A stretch of 64,000 nt of DNA from DASRQZ01 sp964571275 (GTDB lineage Bacteria > Myxococcota_A > Polyangia > Fen-1088). Below are positions 23,655 through 33,084 of this stretch, in pieces (the stretch's first letter is position 1; each line of letters opens with the position of its first letter). The notes beneath the pieces are model-generated. The model saw only the letters and a program-made list of their open reading frames with translations, ran no database searches and was not told the origin of the DNA. Position numbers and translations under genes: made by a program. The stretch spans positions 1-64,000 of the forward strand of contig CAZNCQ010000011.1 of assembly GCA_964571275.1 (NCBI GenBank). The letters run 5' to 3'.

Positions 23655-25670
23655 TCAGCGCGGCACCTTCAGCCGGTGCGTGTGGCAGGGCTCCGATTCG
23701 TCGGCGTGGCCGGGATTCAAGCGGCGCCAGCGGTTGCGCAGCTCCTGGTCGGTTTCGACCGCGACCCGATGCGCGGCGTACTCGCCCTGCGCGACTTCGG
23801 CCTCGCCGGCGCGGCCGAGCTCGCCGAGCGCGAGCGCGCGCTGATAGGAACCGTCTTCGGACTCCGGATCGATCACCAGGATCGCGTCCGCGGCCGCCAG
23901 CGCGCCGGGCGCGTCGCCGTTCAGGCCGCGCACACGCGCCAGTAAACCGAGCCCGCCGCGATCGTCGGGTAGGCGCCGCGCGAGGCGTTCCGCGAACGAC
24001 AGCGCGGGCCCGAACCGGTAGGCGTCGGTGAGCGCGCGCGCCGCGAGCCAGAGCGGCGCCGGATGGTTGGGCGCCACCGCCAGCGCTCGTTGCGCGAGCG
24101 CCAGCACGTCGTCGGTGCGGCCCTGCCGGACCGCCAGCCGCGCCAGGCCGAGCAGCGGCTCGACGCGCGTCGGCCACGCGGCGCGCGCGGCCTCGAGCGG
24201 CGCGCGTGCTTCGTCGGCGTGGTCGGCGGTCGCGTCGGCCAGCGCCAGGCCCCAATCGAGCAGCACCGCCGGATCGCTCGGCAGCGGCGCACCCGCAACG
24301 ATGCGGTCGCCGGCGATCTCGACGACGGGCAGATCCAGGCAACGCCGGCGCGGACCGGCGGGGAGATCCGCGCAGGCGAGACGCGCGTAGGCCGGCGAGA
24401 ACTTGCGGTAGTTGAGCCGCGCCTCGACGCGCGCCGTCCCTTCTGGCACCTCGAAGCGCACCACCTGCGGATCCGACGGTGCCAGCGCGGCGTCGAACGC
24501 GACGCCGCGCATGTGCTGGGGATCCCGGCGCAAGAGCGGGCGGCCGTCGGCGTCGACGGGCTGCGCGCGCACGAGGTGCGTGTCGGCGTCGAGCGCGCCG
24601 TCGCGCCCGCGCGCGCCCGATCGGCCCATCACGCGTCCGCTGGCATCGAATGCGGTGACCTCGAGCCAGACTTCGTTCGAATCCATCGTGCCGCCGGGAA
24701 AACGGTGGCCGACGCCGCGCGCGCGCAGCAAGGCATCGATCCGCCGCGGCCCCGACCAGATCAGCGCCAGCGACGCGCGACCCCGCAGGTTGCGCGCGAC
24801 ACGATCCTCTTGCTCGCCGTCGCCGCGCAGGTGCGGGAGCGCGGTATTCGCACCCAGAAAGCGGTGCGACCGGATCATGCCGTTCTTCGCGGCCGCGTCA
24901 CCCTCGGTCGCTGGCTCGAGCGGCATGTGGCAATCCTGGCAGGTCTGGCTGGCGGCGGGGCGATACACCGATCCGGCGCCGTTGCCGGCGACCGCGCTCA
25001 CGTGCCAGGCGTCGTAGTCGTCCTGGCCGCGCAACCAGCGATCGGCCGTGACGTCGGCGCCGAGCCCCACCTTGTGGCAAGTCGCGCAGAAGATCGCCTG
25101 GTTCATGAGCGGCGGGCGGACGCGCGCGCCATGCACGCCGGCGGCGGTGGGCACCGGCCGCAGATCGACGAGGTATCGCCCGTTGCCCTCGCGATCGACG
25201 TGGGTCACCGAATGGCAGATCAGGCAGGTCACGCCCGCCTGCGCGGCCCGCGTGCCGCGGAAGAGGACGCCCGGCTGATCCATCGCGCCGCTCGCGACCA
25301 GCAGCGGCTCGTGGCAGTTGCCGCAGAAGCGCGACGCGACCGCGCCTTTTTCCTGGCGAAATTGATCGGTCGCCGCGCGGTAATAGGGATTGTTGAACGA
25401 CGAGAATCGATGCGCCGACGCCGACCACTGCTTGGCCACGTCGGCGTGGCACCCGACGCAATCGGCGACACCGACGGGCGCGCCGGCGTAGAAGCCGCGC
25501 CGCGCGACCTCGCGCGCGATCGCGGCGTCCTCGGGACCGTCGCTGCCCGCAATCAACGACAACGGCGCGCCGCCGTGGGCCTCGAAGCGCGGCAACGAAG
25601 CGTCGGCCCACGCCGCTGACGACGCCATCAACGAACAAACCATCGCGGCAACCAGGCTCGCCGGTTTCAC
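23655..25670 (-). CDS. Exported multiheme cytochrome c with TPR domain
   Basis: About 671 residues. Signal peptide (VAAMVCSLMASSAAWA), then five c-type heme motifs (CVGCH, CGNCH, CLICH, CATCH, CQDCH) in the first 250 residues, spaced as in cytochrome c554/NapC-type proteins. A beta-rich middle and a C-terminal TPR array (LGLARLAVRQGRTDDVLAL...) follow. It is a periplasmic or surface electron carrier; partners unknown. The GTG at 25670 overlaps the TGA of the upstream DUF2330 gene (GTGA), forcing translational coupling; alternative starts would lie inside that gene. It is the last gene of a three-gene leftward operon. Confidence 0.85.
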   Translation of the reverse strand: MKPASLVAAMVCSLMASSAAWADASLPRFEAHGGAPLSLIAGSDGPEDAAIAREVARRGFYAGAPVGVADCVGCHADVAKQWSASAHRFSSFNNPYYRAATDQFRQEKGAVASRFCGNCHEPLLVASGAMDQPGVLFRGTRAAQAGVTCLICHSVTHVDREGNGRYLVDLRPVPTAAGVHGARVRPPLMNQAIFCATCHKVGLGADVTADRWLRGQDDYDAWHVSAVAGNGAGSVYRPAASQTCQDCHMPLEPATEGDAAAKNGMIRSHRFLGANTALPHLRGDGEQEDRVARNLRGRASLALIWSGPRRIDALLRARGVGHRFPGGTMDSNEVWLEVTAFDASGRVMGRSGARGRDGALDADTHLVRAQPVDADGRPLLRRDPQHMRGVAFDAALAPSDPQVVRFEVPEGTARVEARLNYRKFSPAYARLACADLPAGPRRRCLDLPVVEIAGDRIVAGAPLPSDPAVLLDWGLALADATADHADEARAPLEAARAAWPTRVEPLLGLARLAVRQGRTDDVLALAQRALAVAPNHPAPLWLAARALTDAYRFGPALSFAERLARRLPDDRGGLGLLARVRGLNGDAPGALAAADAILVIDPESEDGSYQRALALGELGRAGEAEVAQGEYAAHRVAVETDQELRNRWRRLNPGHADESEPCHTHRLKVPR

Positions 25671-27196
25671 GGCTTGCGCTCCCGCCGCGGCGGCGGCTGC
25701 CCCGGAAGCCCGAGCAGCGGCACCGGCGACCGCACGTCGCGTTTCAAGGACACCGTGCCGCGCGGAGCGGTGGCCAGCCCCTTGGCGGCCGTCGGCGGCG
25801 CCTTGCCGAACGGATTGTCGGGCGGGCCGCCCCAACGACCGTAGATCGGCTCCTTGCACGCCACCGGACGTTCCCAGTAGTGGCGGATGATGTAGCGCGC
25901 CTGGAAATTGTTGGTGCCGCCGTCGATGATCTGCGCGCCCGCGTCGTCGTTGGCGCCGTCCCAGCTGGCGCGGCCACCCATGACCGGTTTGGCCTCGCGG
26001 AAGATCAAGTCCTCGGACAGCGTCTCCGCGCTGTAGCGCGTGTGCAGCCGCGTGAGCACCCAGCCGGCTCCCATGCTGCCGAAGAACGGCATGCGCCGCG
26101 CAGGCGCGCCGGCCGCGGCGCCGGACTTACCGGCACCGCCCGTTGCCGGCGGCGGGACCGCGATGGCCGCACCCTCCAGCGCGTCCAGTCCCAGCGTGGC
26201 CAGGTCGGACGCCGTGAGCGGTGGCGTCGGACACGGGTCGCACGACGTGGTCTGCCACGCGTACTCGGTGACCACAGCCTTGCGTCCCATCTTCTCGATC
26301 GTGGCGTCGAAGAGCGTCGCATAGAACGCGGGGAAGCCCTGGCGAACGGCGTCGGCGACCTCGAGGTTCGTGGGCGTGAACACGTTCGGGTAGTTCGCGA
26401 CCTCGAATCGCGACGACGGGTGCAGCACGTACACGATCAGGTCCTGCTTGCCGGTGGCGTTGAGCAGCCCGAGACGCACCGGCAAGCGCAGCTCGTTGGC
26501 GTCGAAGGCGAAACGCAGCGGCGACAGGTGGACCACACCGGCCGCGTCGCGACTCACCTTCTTGACGTCGACCTTGGCGACGAAGAACTTCGATTTGTCG
26601 CGCACGTACGGCGCCAGCGCCGCCGCCGCGCCCGCGGGGATGTGGTACTTCTCGCGGTGCAGCCAGGTCTCGAGCCCCGACGACTCGGTCGCCGACAGGA
26701 TCACGATCTGGTATTCGCCGGCGACGAACTGCGCCTCGATCTTCACGCCCAGGCCGCCGGCGACGCCCACCTCCCCTCTCCGACTCATGCCCCTGCCGCC
26801 CATGGCGCTCATGGGCGCCATGGCGCGCATGGGCGGCGTGCAGGGATCCTGCTCCCAGTACTCGACCAGCCGCGGCGCCGACAGTGAATCGATGCGGTCG
26901 AACACGTCCGTGGGCAGCGTCTTCACGTCTTCCTTGTGCAGCACGACGGGAACCGGCACGACCATCGCGAAGTCCTCGGGCGGTCCCTTGTAGTCATTGG
27001 ACATCGTCATCACCGTGCGGTTGCCCTTGCGCATCAGCACGACCTGGGACGCGTCGTTGGTCAGCTTGGCGTCGCTGCCGGCGACGAAGAACCCGCAGAA
27101 CGCCAGCGCGCGCGGCGAACCCGCGATGACGCCGATCAACCCGAACAAACCAACCAACGCGAACGGCTGCGAACGACACCACCGAGATCGGATCAT
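25667..27196 (-). CDS. DUF2330 family exported protein, paralogue A
   Basis: 509 residues: signal peptide (LVGLFGLIGVIAGSPRALA) directly followed by FCGFFVAGSDAKLTND, the DUF2330 hallmark, then conserved blocks PVPVVLHKEDVKTLP and SAPRLVEYWEQDPC. The protein is Cys-containing with a long C-terminal domain and no membrane helix, so periplasmic or surface. Its function is unknown; DUF2330 is mostly seen in Myxococcota and related phyla. A strong GGAGGAGG site lies just upstream of the ATG at 27196. The stop overlaps the cytochrome start. Same length as its neighbour paralogue. Confidence 0.88.
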   Translation of the reverse strand: MIRSRWCRSQPFALVGLFGLIGVIAGSPRALAFCGFFVAGSDAKLTNDASQVVLMRKGNRTVMTMSNDYKGPPEDFAMVVPVPVVLHKEDVKTLPTDVFDRIDSLSAPRLVEYWEQDPCTPPMRAMAPMSAMGGRGMSRRGEVGVAGGLGVKIEAQFVAGEYQIVILSATESSGLETWLHREKYHIPAGAAAALAPYVRDKSKFFVAKVDVKKVSRDAAGVVHLSPLRFAFDANELRLPVRLGLLNATGKQDLIVYVLHPSSRFEVANYPNVFTPTNLEVADAVRQGFPAFYATLFDATIEKMGRKAVVTEYAWQTTSCDPCPTPPLTASDLATLGLDALEGAAIAVPPPATGGAGKSGAAAGAPARRMPFFGSMGAGWVLTRLHTRYSAETLSEDLIFREAKPVMGGRASWDGANDDAGAQIIDGGTNNFQARYIIRHYWERPVACKEPIYGRWGGPPDNPFGKAPPTAAKGLATAPRGTVSLKRDVRSPVPLLGLPGQPPPRRERKP

Positions 27197-27224
27197 GCGG
27201 ACCTCCTCCTGACGCTGGCGTGAG

Positions 27225-28754
27225 TCACTTTGCCCGGCGCCGCGGCGCCACCGGACTCTTGAGCCCGAGCAACGGCACGGGCGAATGCACTTCCTTGGCG
27301 AGCGAGATCGTCCCGCGCGCCGCGGCCGCCAACCCCTTGGCCGGCGACACCGGCGCGGCGCTGAACGGAGCATCGGCCGGGCCGCCCCACATCCCGCGGC
27401 GCGGCTTTTCGCAGGCGACCGGCTTCGTCCAGTAGTGGCGGATGATGTAGCGCGCCTGAAAATTGTTGGGGCCGCTGGTTCCCGTCGCGATGGTGTCCTG
27501 GTCAATCCCGCCGCCGCCGCGTCCACCGACCACCGGCGCGGCCTCGCGGAAGATCAGATCCTCCGACAGCGTCTCCGGGCTATAGCGCGTGTGCAGCCGC
27601 GTCAGCACCCAGCTGGGCGGCCTGCCGATGAATCGCGGCGGCGCGGGCGGGCGAGCCCCGCGCGCCGTCACGGCTGGCTTGTTCGTGCCCGTTCCGATCG
27701 GCGGCGGAGCCTCGGGCGCCGCGCCGATCCCTTCGAGCACGTCGAGCCCGAGCGTCGACAGATCGTCGAGCGACAGCGGCTGCACCGGGCAAGGATCGCA
27801 CGACGTCGTCTGCCAGGCGTACTCGGTCAGCACCGCGCGCTTCCCCATCTTCTCGATGACCGCATCGAACAGCTCGGCGTAGAACGCCGGGAACGCCCCG
27901 CGCACACCGTCGCCCACTTCGAGGTTGGTCGGGATGAACGCGTTCGTGTAGTTCGCGACCTCGAACCGCGACGACGGGTGAACGACGTAGACGATCAGGT
28001 CCTGCTTGCCGCCGGCGTTGAGCAACCCGAGGCGCACCGGCAGTCGCAGCTCGTTGGCGTCGTAGCTGAACCGTAACGGCGACAATTGCACCACGCCGCT
28101 GGCGTCGCGGCGGACCTTGCGGATGTCGACCCTCGCGACGAAGAACTTCGATTTGTCACGTACGTACGGCGCCATCGCCGCGGCCGCGCCCGCGGGAATG
28201 CTGTAGCGGTTCTCGCGCAACCAGGTCTCGAGCCCTGACGACTCGGTCGCCGAGAGGATCACCACCTCGTACTCGCCGGTCACGAAGCGCGCCTCGACCT
28301 TGACCCCGAGGTCCTTGCGGCGTCTCGGGGACGACGCGCCCTCGGCGGACATCAGTTCTTCGGCCTCGACCCCGTAAGACACGCGCGCGCAGGGATCCTG
28401 CTCCCAGTATTCGACCAGCCGCGGCGCCGACAAGGAGTCGACGTGGTCGAACACCTCGGCCGGCAACGTGCGTACATCTTCCTTGTGCAGCACCACCGGC
28501 ACCGGCACCACCATCGCGAAACCCTGCGGCGGCCCTTGATAGTTGTTGGACATCGTCATCACCGTGCGGTTCCCCTTGCGCATCAGCACGACCTGCGACG
28601 CGTTGTTGGTCAGCTTGGCGTCGCTGCCGGCGACGAAGAACCCGCAGAACGCGCGGGCTGGCGCGGCGGGCAGCGCGACCACCGCGAGGGCCGCCGAGAC
28701 GCCCAGCGCGAGCGCCCAGCGCTGCATTCGGAAACAGGATCGGCATCGGACCAT
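27225..28754 (-). CDS. DUF2330 family exported protein, paralogue B
   Basis: 509 residues, the same length as paralogue A and visibly very similar throughout (signal peptide, FCGFFVAGSDAKLTNN, AMVVPVPVVLHKEDV, a central LETWLRENRYSIPAGAAAAM, and near the end FQARYIIRHYWTKPVAC). The tandem copies arose by duplication and differ mainly in the loop around residue 160-180 and in the linker near 380-400. The ATG at 28754 follows AGGAGG. With A and the cytochrome it forms one leftward operon, suggesting an extracellular complex in electron transfer or metal handling; this is inference. Confidence 0.88.
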   Translation of the reverse strand: MVRCRSCFRMQRWALALGVSAALAVVALPAAPARAFCGFFVAGSDAKLTNNASQVVLMRKGNRTVMTMSNNYQGPPQGFAMVVPVPVVLHKEDVRTLPAEVFDHVDSLSAPRLVEYWEQDPCARVSYGVEAEELMSAEGASSPRRRKDLGVKVEARFVTGEYEVVILSATESSGLETWLRENRYSIPAGAAAAMAPYVRDKSKFFVARVDIRKVRRDASGVVQLSPLRFSYDANELRLPVRLGLLNAGGKQDLIVYVVHPSSRFEVANYTNAFIPTNLEVGDGVRGAFPAFYAELFDAVIEKMGKRAVLTEYAWQTTSCDPCPVQPLSLDDLSTLGLDVLEGIGAAPEAPPPIGTGTNKPAVTARGARPPAPPRFIGRPPSWVLTRLHTRYSPETLSEDLIFREAAPVVGGRGGGGIDQDTIATGTSGPNNFQARYIIRHYWTKPVACEKPRRGMWGGPADAPFSAAPVSPAKGLAAAARGTISLAKEVHSPVPLLGLKSPVAPRRRAK

Positions 28755-28919
28755 GGCAAGCCTCCTCGGTTTTGGGGTTCCCACGTCCGGCAAACGCAGC
28801 TCGGCCAAAAAAGATCTCGCGCGTCGCACAATAACGCCACCTGCGCGTGAACTCCACGCCGTCGCCGCCGGGCAGACCGCGATTTCAGTTTTGGCGCACC
28901 CGGCCGATGAACCGGGCCT

Positions 28920-30242
28920 GTGCGTGTGCCCCGCAACAGCCTGGCGTTCGTGTCGGCCGGTGTGTGGGCCCTGGCGGGGCGCGTGCCGCTCCTTCACGCC
29001 GAGCCGGCCCTCGTGCCGGCCAACGCAAACGGGGCGGCGCTGGCGTGCGACGGAGATGACCCGGGCCCCGACCCGGTGCTCATGGAGACCGCGCGCCTGC
29101 GCGGGGATCGCTATATCGCCGACCGCGCCAGCGGCGCCGTCGCCGAGCTGACGCTCGACCCGCGCCTGCAAGCGGCGACCGAGCGCCTGCTGCGCCGGTC
29201 GCAGATCAAGTACGGCGCGTCGGTGCTGATCTCGCTGCCCGACGGCAAGGTGCTGGCGCTGGCCGGCCGCTCGTCGGTCGACCCGGCCGCCGGCGCCAGC
29301 GAGCTGGCCCTGCGCCCGTGGGCGCCGGCCGCGTCGGTGTTCAAGATCGTCTCGGCGGTGGCGCTGGTCGAGGAGGCCGGTCTCAACGGCGATTCGCGCG
29401 CCTGCTATCACGGCGGCGTCTCATCGCTCCGGCGCGACAACCTGGTCGACAACCCACGCCTGGATCGCTGCGCTTCGCTGGCGTACGGCATCGGCAAATC
29501 GCAGAACGCGATCCTGGCCAAGCTGGCGATCCAGCACCTGTCACCGCTACAACTGGAACGAACCGGCCGCGCGCTGGGGTTCGAGGAAACCCTGGCCTTC
29601 GACCTGCCGGTCGAACCATCGCACCTGGACGTACCCGAGGGCGATCCGCTCGAGTTCGCGCGCACGGCGGCGGGCTTCTGGCATTCGACGCTGTCGCCCC
29701 TGCACGGTGCGCTGCTGGCGTCGGCGATCGCCGACGGCGGCATCATGGTCACGCCCTATCTCGTGGATCGCCCGCGCGAGGAGGCCGTCCCGCCCTCTTC
29801 CGCGCCCGGGTCGCTTCCCGATGCCGCCTTCGGCGTGCCCGCGCCCGCGGCGCGCCAGGTCCTGACGCCCGAGGCCGCGGCCGCCGTCGCCGAGATGATG
29901 GCCGGCGTGACGCGCATGGGGACGGCGCGCAAGGCGTTCTACGATCGCGCGGGCCGGCGCCGGCTGCCGTTCGCGGCGGCGGGCAAGACCGGCACGCTCT
30001 ACGGCAAAGCCGATCGCGGCTTTGTCGGCTACAGCTGGTTCGTCGGCTTCGCGCCGGTCGAGCACCCGACGGTCGCCTTCGCCGTCCTGCTGGGCAACAA
30101 GCCGGGTCACCAGCTGCGCGCGTCCGAGGTGGCGCGCGACCTGCTGGCCGAGTACGCCGCCGAGAACGCGGCGTCGCTGAACGCGCGGGCGACCAGCGAG
30201 CGGCCGGGCAGCCCGGTCGCGACGGCCGCCGCGCTCAGATGA
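28920..30242 (+). CDS. Penicillin-binding transpeptidase domain protein
   Basis: 440 residues with all three penicillin-binding motifs: S139-V-F-K142 (SxxK), S194-Q-N196 (SxN) and K356-T-G (KTG). The N-terminus is probably exported (LAFVSAGVWALAGRVPLLHA), and residues about 60-130 hold the LTLDPRLQAATERLL block seen at the start of class A transpeptidase domains. It lacks a glycosyltransferase domain, so it is a transpeptidase or carboxypeptidase-like PBP working in the periplasm. The start is taken as GTG at 28920 (a second GTG two codons later is possible). Its last bases overlap the convergent serA-type gene. Confidence 0.85.
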   Translation: MRVPRNSLAFVSAGVWALAGRVPLLHAEPALVPANANGAALACDGDDPGPDPVLMETARLRGDRYIADRASGAVAELTLDPRLQAATERLLRRSQIKYGASVLISLPDGKVLALAGRSSVDPAAGASELALRPWAPAASVFKIVSAVALVEEAGLNGDSRACYHGGVSSLRRDNLVDNPRLDRCASLAYGIGKSQNAILAKLAIQHLSPLQLERTGRALGFEETLAFDLPVEPSHLDVPEGDPLEFARTAAGFWHSTLSPLHGALLASAIADGGIMVTPYLVDRPREEAVPPSSAPGSLPDAAFGVPAPAARQVLTPEAAAAVAEMMAGVTRMGTARKAFYDRAGRRRLPFAAAGKTGTLYGKADRGFVGYSWFVGFAPVEHPTVAFAVLLGNKPGHQLRASEVARDLLAEYAAENAASLNARATSERPGSPVATAAALR

Positions 30243-31425
30243 TGCGCGTGCGGATGTTGGTGGGCAGCGCGGCGATGCGCTCGTGGACCTCGGCGGAGAC
30301 GTCCTGGTCCAGGTCCATCACCAGGTAGCCGATCTCGGGATCGGTGGCCAGGGTCTGGCTGCGAATGTTGGCGTGCAGGTCGGAGACGATCTTGTTGATG
30401 TCGCGCAACACGCCGGGGACGTTGCGATGCACGTTGAGGATCCGCCGTGCGCCCCCGCGTGCCGCCGGCTCGACGATCGGGAAGTTCACCGAGCCGGCCG
30501 TCGCGCCCGCGCGCACGAACTTGGCCAGCACCGTCGCGACCTCGCGGCCGATCGCCGCCTGCGCCTCGCTGGTCGAACCGCCGATGTGCGGCGTGAGGAT
30601 CACGTTGGGCAGCCCCTGCAGCGGCGTCCGGAACCCGTCGGCGTTCGACTCGGGCTCCTCGGGGTAAACGTCGACCGCGGCGCCGGCGAGGTGCCCCGAG
30701 CGCAATGCCGCCGCCAGCGCCGGAATGACGACGACACCGCCGCGGCTGGCGTTCAGGAAATAGCTGCCGCGCTTCATCGCGGCGAGCTCGGCCTCGCCGA
30801 TCATGTTCCTGGTCTCGGGCGTCTCCGGCACGTGCAGCGACACGAAGTCGGCGCGCCCGAGCAGATCGCCGAGCGCCGCGGCCGCCGCGTTGTTGCCCAT
30901 CGGCAACTTTGCGGCGTGGTCGTAGAAGATCACCCGCATGCCCAGACCTTCGGCCAGCACACCCAGCTGCCGGCCGATGTGGCCGTAGCCGACGATGCCC
31001 AGCGTCTTGCCGCGCATCTCGAAGGAGTTCGCGGCGACCTTGCGCCAGGTCCCGGCGTGCACCTCGCGCGAGCGGTCGCCCAGCTGCCGGCCGAGCGCGA
31101 TCACCTCGGCGATGATCAGCTCGGCGACACTGCGGGTGTTCGAAAACGGCGCGTTGAACACCGGCACCCCGCCCCGGTTGGCGGCGGCGAGATCGACCTG
31201 GTTGGTGCCGATGCAAAAGCACCCGATAGCCAGCAGTGACGACGACTCGATGACCAGCGCCGGCACTTGCGTCTTCGACCGGATGCCCAGGATGTCGACG
31301 CCGGCGATCCGCCGCGTCAGCTCGTCGGGCGGCAATGCGTGCGCGAGCGATTCGACGGTGAACCCCTCGGCGCCGAAGATCTCCAGAGCGGTCTGGTTGA
31401 CGTTCTCGAGGAGGAGGATGCGCAC
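30235..31425 (-). CDS. serA: D-3-phosphoglycerate dehydrogenase (SerA type)
   Basis: 396 residues. NAD-binding 2-hydroxyacid dehydrogenase domain with GYGHIGRQLGVLAEGLGM (nucleotide site, about 150-170), NASRGG (substrate Arg) and the PHIGGST block carrying the catalytic His (about 290), followed by a C-terminal ACT domain ending LDQDVSAEVHERIAAL. The order and length match the E. coli-type SerA, first step of serine synthesis from 3-phosphoglycerate, inhibited by serine through the ACT domain. The ATG at 31425 starts on MRILLLENVNQ. Downstream of it lies a long inverted repeat and the next leftward gene. Confidence 0.93.
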   Translation of the reverse strand: MRILLLENVNQTALEIFGAEGFTVESLAHALPPDELTRRIAGVDILGIRSKTQVPALVIESSSLLAIGCFCIGTNQVDLAAANRGGVPVFNAPFSNTRSVAELIIAEVIALGRQLGDRSREVHAGTWRKVAANSFEMRGKTLGIVGYGHIGRQLGVLAEGLGMRVIFYDHAAKLPMGNNAAAAALGDLLGRADFVSLHVPETPETRNMIGEAELAAMKRGSYFLNASRGGVVVIPALAAALRSGHLAGAAVDVYPEEPESNADGFRTPLQGLPNVILTPHIGGSTSEAQAAIGREVATVLAKFVRAGATAGSVNFPIVEPAARGGARRILNVHRNVPGVLRDINKIVSDLHANIRSQTLATDPEIGYLVMDLDQDVSAEVHERIAALPTNIRTRII

Positions 31426-31466
31426 GATCGCGACGAAGCGTAGCAGCCGCCGGACGCGATCGGTAC

Positions 31467-31561
31467 CCGTCCTCGTAATCGTCTTCGTCCTCGTCCTCGT
31501 CGCCGTCCGCGATCCGTTGGGCCGAGGCCGAGGACGAAGACGAGGACGATCACGAGGACGG
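31467..31561. repeat. Long imperfect inverted repeat
   Basis: Arms of 33 nt at 31467-31499 and 31529-31561 match in inverse at 30 of 33 positions, separated by 29 nt, built from GAGGAC/GACGAG-type units. It lies between the serA start and the end of the Gly/His-rich gene, both leftward. It could fold into a very stable hairpin in the transcript reading into serA, or be a scar of a mobile repeat. No T-tract follows. Confidence 0.6.
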
Positions 31562-31573
31562 AGGACGGGGCTC

Positions 31574-32125
31574 CTAGGTCGCGGTCGACGTCGTCGCGGT
31601 CGTCGCGTCTGGGGTCGTGGGCACCGATGTCGTCGGCGCCGTTGTCGACGACACCGAGCTCAGCGCACCCGAGATGATCCCCTGCAGGATCTGTCCGACG
31701 GACTCGCCGCCCTCGCCGCCGGTCGCCGCGCCGCCGCCACCGCCACCGCCGTGGTGGCCGCCGTGGTGTCGGTGGCCCTGCGCGCGCCCGCCCTGCTGGG
31801 GAGCGAGATCCGAGATGTTGCCGCTCTGCGAGGCGCTCTGAAAGCGGTCGGCGATCTTGTTCAAGAAGTCGGCTTGCGATCCGGTCGCCGAGCCGGCGGC
31901 GTCCTTCAGCTTCTGCGCGATGTCGCCCGTGACCGACTTGAACTGATCCGGGTTGCTCTGCGCCAGGCTCGACAGCTCGCTGAAGAGTTGACCCGGCCGC
32001 GAGATGTCGACGTTCACGCCGTTCGCCGCGCCCGCCGACGCGACCGGTGTCGCGGGGGACGCCGTCGGCGTCACGGCCTGAACGTCGCTAGGTGAGGATG
32101 GAGAGAAAATGCTGCTGATCGACAT
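31574..32125 (-). CDS. Gly/His-rich hypothetical protein
   Basis: 183 residues starting MSISSIFSPSSPSDVQ at 32125, after AGGAGG in the correct position. The N-terminal 100 residues are mostly Ser/Ala/Thr with DISRPGQLFSELSSLAQSNPDQFKSVTGDIAQKLKDAAG; then a His/Gly run (GHRHHGGHHGGGGGGG) and a short Ser/Thr tail. The central part resembles proteins of unknown function found in many proteobacteria; the His-rich stretch could bind metal. No membrane segments. It reads toward the inverted repeat at 31467-31561. Function unknown. Confidence 0.7.
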   Translation of the reverse strand: MSISSIFSPSSPSDVQAVTPTASPATPVASAGAANGVNVDISRPGQLFSELSSLAQSNPDQFKSVTGDIAQKLKDAAGSATGSQADFLNKIADRFQSASQSGNISDLAPQQGGRAQGHRHHGGHHGGGGGGGAATGGEGGESVGQILQGIISGALSSVSSTTAPTTSVPTTPDATTATTSTAT

Positions 32126-32302
32126 TGGGAACCTCCTGCGAACGTCATCGGCGCGCCGGGACGGTTTCTTCAGCGCTCGCAACATTTCGAAACAACACGC
32201 TGTTTCTCGCTGTGTGCGAGTGCCATCGGTCACGACACCGCGATCACGATCGACTGCATCCGGCGCTCTCCGACGGCCATTTGCGTGTCAAAAAGAACAC
32301 GA

Positions 32303-32322
32303 GCGCGGCGCGCGCGCCGCGC
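32303..32322. promoter_or_regulatory. Perfect 20-bp GC palindrome upstream of regulator gene
   Basis: The sequence from 32303 to 32322 is a perfect palindrome of alternating G and C, 21 bp before the GTG start of the OmpR-type regulator. It lies in the divergent promoter region and could be an autoregulatory operator or an mRNA hairpin; its exact symmetry is notable even at this GC content. Confidence 0.4.
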
Positions 32323-32343
32323 GGTGGGTGTTAAGGTGTTCGC

Positions 32344-33084
32344 GTGAGCGAAGCGCGTGAAGTGTCCGCGACGACCGGAGAGAGCATCCGATTGCTCTTC
32401 ATCGACGACGATCGCCAGCTGGCGCACCTGACCACACGCTACCTGCAGGCGCACGACGTCGATGTCACCTGGGTCGACAGCGGCGAGAGCGGGCTCGCAC
32501 ACTTGATTCACGGCGCGTTCGACGCCGTGCTTCTGGACGTCATGCTGCCGGGGATCGGCGGTATCGATGTGTGCCGCGAGATCCGCGCGCGCTCCGACGT
32601 GCCGGTTCTCATGCTGACCGCGCTCGGCGACGAAGCCGATCGCGTGAGCGGCCTCGAGATCGGCGCCGACGACTACATCCGCAAGCCGTTCTCGTCGCGC
32701 GAGCTGCTGGCGCGCCTGCGCGCGCACGTGCGCCGCGCGCGCGGGCGCTGCGGCCCGAGCGGACGTTTCCTCACGGCGGGCAGCCTGCGCATCGACCTGG
32801 GTGCGATGGCGGTGACTGTCGACGGGCGGCCGGTCACTCTGACGTCGTACGAGTTCGCGTTGCTGCGCGCGCTCGCCGAGCAGCCGGGCCGGGTCATGAG
32901 CCGCGAGCAGCTGATGGATCTCGCGCGCGGCAACGCCGAGGACGCGTTCGACCGCTCCATCGACGTCCACATCTCGCGGCTGCGGCAGAAGCTGGAGCCC
33001 GACCCACGGCATCCCTCGTTCCTGAAGACGGTACGCGGCGTCGGCTACATGGTGGCCGACCCGACGCTGACCGGCGACGATTGA
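32344..33084 (+). CDS. OmpR-family response regulator, no adjacent kinase
   Basis: 246 residues. Receiver domain with D21/D22 and phosphorylation site D65 (AVLLDVMLPG) plus K114 (YIRKPFSSRE), then an OmpR/PhoB winged-helix domain (about 140-240; SREQLMDLARGN, VDVHISRLRQKLEPDPRHPSFLKTVRGVGY). It has all residues needed for phosphorylation and DNA binding. No kinase gene lies next to it; the following gene is an unrelated secreted protein. The start is the GTG at 32344, right after a GC palindrome and AAGG. Confidence 0.92.
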   Translation: MSEAREVSATTGESIRLLFIDDDRQLAHLTTRYLQAHDVDVTWVDSGESGLAHLIHGAFDAVLLDVMLPGIGGIDVCREIRARSDVPVLMLTALGDEADRVSGLEIGADDYIRKPFSSRELLARLRAHVRRARGRCGPSGRFLTAGSLRIDLGAMAVTVDGRPVTLTSYEFALLRALAEQPGRVMSREQLMDLARGNAEDAFDRSIDVHISRLRQKLEPDPRHPSFLKTVRGVGYMVADPTLTGDD

